Shown here piece by piece: positions 63,064 to 64,000 of a stretch of 64,000 nt of DNA. Source of the DNA: Roseateles sp. SL47 (GTDB lineage Bacteria > Pseudomonadota > Gammaproteobacteria > Burkholderiales > Burkholderiaceae_C); contig NZ_CP113068.1 in the NCBI RefSeq assembly GCF_026625885.1, positions 124,001 through 188,000 on the forward strand, written 5' to 3'. A program made the translations under genes and the position numbers. The first letter of the stretch is position 1. Every line of letters begins with the position of its first letter. Under the pieces are notes generated by a model. It saw nothing but the letters and a program-made list of their open reading frames with translations, had not been told where the DNA came from and did no database searches.

Positions 63064-63162
63064 AGGCCCAACGGACCCAACGGACCCAACGGACCCAAAG
63101 GGGCAAAAGGGGCAAAAGGGGCAAAAGGGACCAAAGGGGCCAAGGGGGCCAAGGGGGCACAA
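63064..63162. repeat. Eleven degenerate 9-bp repeats between rpsI and erpA
   Basis: The unit drifts from GGACCCAAC to GGGGCAAAA to GGGGCCAAG while the 9-bp period holds over 99 bp. Apart from this and the rpsI terminator, the 477-nt gap shows no gene. Confidence 0.8.
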
Positions 63163-63181
63163 ATGAAACCAAGCGCCCAAA

Positions 63182-63212
63182 AACAAAGGCCGCTGAAACA
63201 GCGGCCTTTGTT
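63182..63212 (-). terminator. Intrinsic terminator of the rplM-rpsI operon
   Basis: A perfect 14-bp stem (63182-63195 / 63199-63212) with a 3-nt loop; on the minus strand it ends in TTTGTTTTTG. It lies 85 nt after the rpsI stop. Confidence 0.9.
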
Positions 63213-63296
63213 GAAGTGGAACCTCCGCCAAACGTAGAGTCTGGCAGCGTCTGGCAGAGTCTCGCAGACGTTGCCAGAGGGTTCCAGGAAGTTCGA

Positions 63297-63689
63297 TCAG
63301 CGCTTGCTGAACTGCTTCCGACGACGAGCACCGTGCAGACCGACCTTCTTACGCTCGACTTCACGCGCATCACGCGTGACGAAGCCGGCGCGGCTCAGTT
63401 CGGGCTTCAGGGCTGCGTCATAGTCGATCAGCGCGCGGGTGATACCCAGACGCACTGCACCGGCTTGACCGGATTCGCCACCGCCGTGCACGTTGACCTT
63501 GATGTCGAAGGCCTCGCCGTTGTTCGTCAGCATCAGTGCTTGACGAGCAATCATGATCGAGGTCTGACGGCCAAAGTACTGCTCGATGGAGCGGCCGTTG
63601 ACGATGATTTGACCCGTGCCCTTCTTGATGAAGACGCGAGCCACCGACGACTTGCGACGGCCGGTACCGTAGTTCCAGTTTCCGATCAT
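63297..63689 (-). CDS. rpsI: Small ribosomal subunit protein uS9
   Basis: 130 residues from the ATG at 63689, chosen over a GTG at 63692 because AAGGAG lies 5 nt before the ATG. Conserved blocks are [29 protein letters not shown] and the C-terminal RRRKQFSKR that reaches the P-site tRNA. Follows rplM by 9 nt. Confidence 0.97.
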   Translation of the reverse strand: MIGNWNYGTGRRKSSVARVFIKKGTGQIIVNGRSIEQYFGRQTSIMIARQALMLTNNGEAFDIKVNVHGGGESGQAGAVRLGITRALIDYDAALKPELSRAGFVTRDAREVERKKVGLHGARRRKQFSKR

Positions 63690-63698
63690 CACCGCTCC

Positions 63699-64000
63699 TT
63701 AGATTTCCAGCACTTGGGGCTGCTGGGCGGTGTGCGGATGCGTGTCGCCCGCATACACCTTCAGCTTCTTGATCATCGCGTAGCCCAGAGGACCCTTGGG
63801 CAGCATGCCCTTGACAGCCTTTTCCAGGGCACGGCCCGGGAACTTGGCTTGCATGTCCTTGAACTTCGTGGCGCGGATGCCGCCCGGGTAGCCGGTATGA
63901 CGGTAGTACACCTTGTCATTGGCCTTGTTGCCGGTCACGCGCAGCTTGTCTGCGTTGATGATGACGATGAAATCGCCGGTATCCACGTGAGGCGTGTAGA
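63699..64000 (-). CDS. rplM: Large ribosomal subunit protein uL13, 3' part (start outside window)
   Basis: About 99 C-terminal residues are present; the frame is open through base 64000 ([23 protein letters not shown]). Typical L13 blocks are [10 protein letters not shown] and [20 protein letters not shown]. Roughly 40 N-terminal residues are missing. First gene of rplM-rpsI. Confidence 0.96.
   Translation of the reverse strand, partial: YTPHVDTGDFIVIINADKLRVTGNKANDKVYYRHTGYPGGIRATKFKDMQAKFPGRALEKAVKGMLPKGPLGYAMIKKLKVYAGDTHPHTAQQPQVLEI

Noticed and set aside
62563..63237. A plus-strand frame with collagen-like Gly-x-y triplets.
   Set aside because: Starts antisense inside erpA, has no ribosome site or family, and the triplets come from an intergenic 9-bp repeat.

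Overview
The window looks like chromosome of a high-GC betaproteobacterium of the order Burkholderiales, most like the Roseateles/Mitsuaria/Rubrivivax group. This rests on the gene order pilY1 / gltDB / dgt-aroB-aroK-pilQPONM / mrcA / cyaY-lptM, the divergent gspC beside gspGHIJKLMN-D-E-F, Burkholderiales-type trimeric porins and a coq7-osmC pair. The assignment is inference from gene content; no 16S or other marker was compared.

Layout. 1-8.2 kb: the end of a PilY1 type IV pilus tip adhesin, a perfect bidirectional hairpin, then glutamate synthase (gltB, gltD). 8.3-9.1 kb: a REP-associated tyrosine transposase (RAYT) with short repeats at both ends. 9.2-17.5 kb: one long minus-strand operon pilM-N-O-P-Q-aroK-aroB-dgt with stop/start overlaps. 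17.7-20.9 kb: penicillin-binding protein 1A, frataxin CyaY and an LptM-like lipoprotein. 20.9-26.3 kb: an oligopeptide-type ABC transporter (B, M20 amidohydrolase, C, D, F) with no binding protein. 26.4-30.7 kb: two tandem porins separated by a group II intron that sits directly behind the terminator of the upstream porin. 31-36 kb: coq7, an OsmC-family gene, a candidate small RNA, threonine deaminase, a CobT-like gene and an 18-copy 8-bp repeat. 35.7-47.2 kb: a complete type II secretion locus. 47.2-53.3 kb: a 5'-nucleotidase, a giant tricorn-like S41 protease and a membrane acyltransferase with a pentamer repeat in its leader. 53.5-55.9 kb: a small foreign-looking island with an HTH regulator, an AAA/SMC-type ATPase, a DUF4276-like (TOPRIM-like) partner and a broken type I methylase (hsdM) start. 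55.9-64 kb: a GH15 glucoamylase, tyrS, an M23 endopeptidase, anmK, erpA, rpsI and the end of rplM.

How the genes work together. The pil operon supplies the inner-membrane alignment complex and secretin of type IV pili, and PilY1 is their tip or priming protein. The gsp operon is a second, independent secretin machine for exoprotein export. PBP1A, the M23 endopeptidase and AnmK cover synthesis, opening and recycling of peptidoglycan.

The best candidate for an under-described system is the compact ATPase plus DUF4276-like pair (53973-55744). It has a coupled overlap, its own small regulator and a palindromic candidate operator, and an hsdM remnant is fused behind it. The architecture resembles OLD/PARIS/RloAB-type anti-phage modules, but no activity can be shown from sequence alone. 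The second most interesting item is an unannotated sigma70-promoter-to-terminator unit before ilvA that could be a small RNA carrying a CU-rich, anti-Shine-Dalgarno stretch. The window is also unusually rich in short tandem repeats (5, 8, 9, 10, 13 and 22 bp), mostly at gene ends or in leaders.
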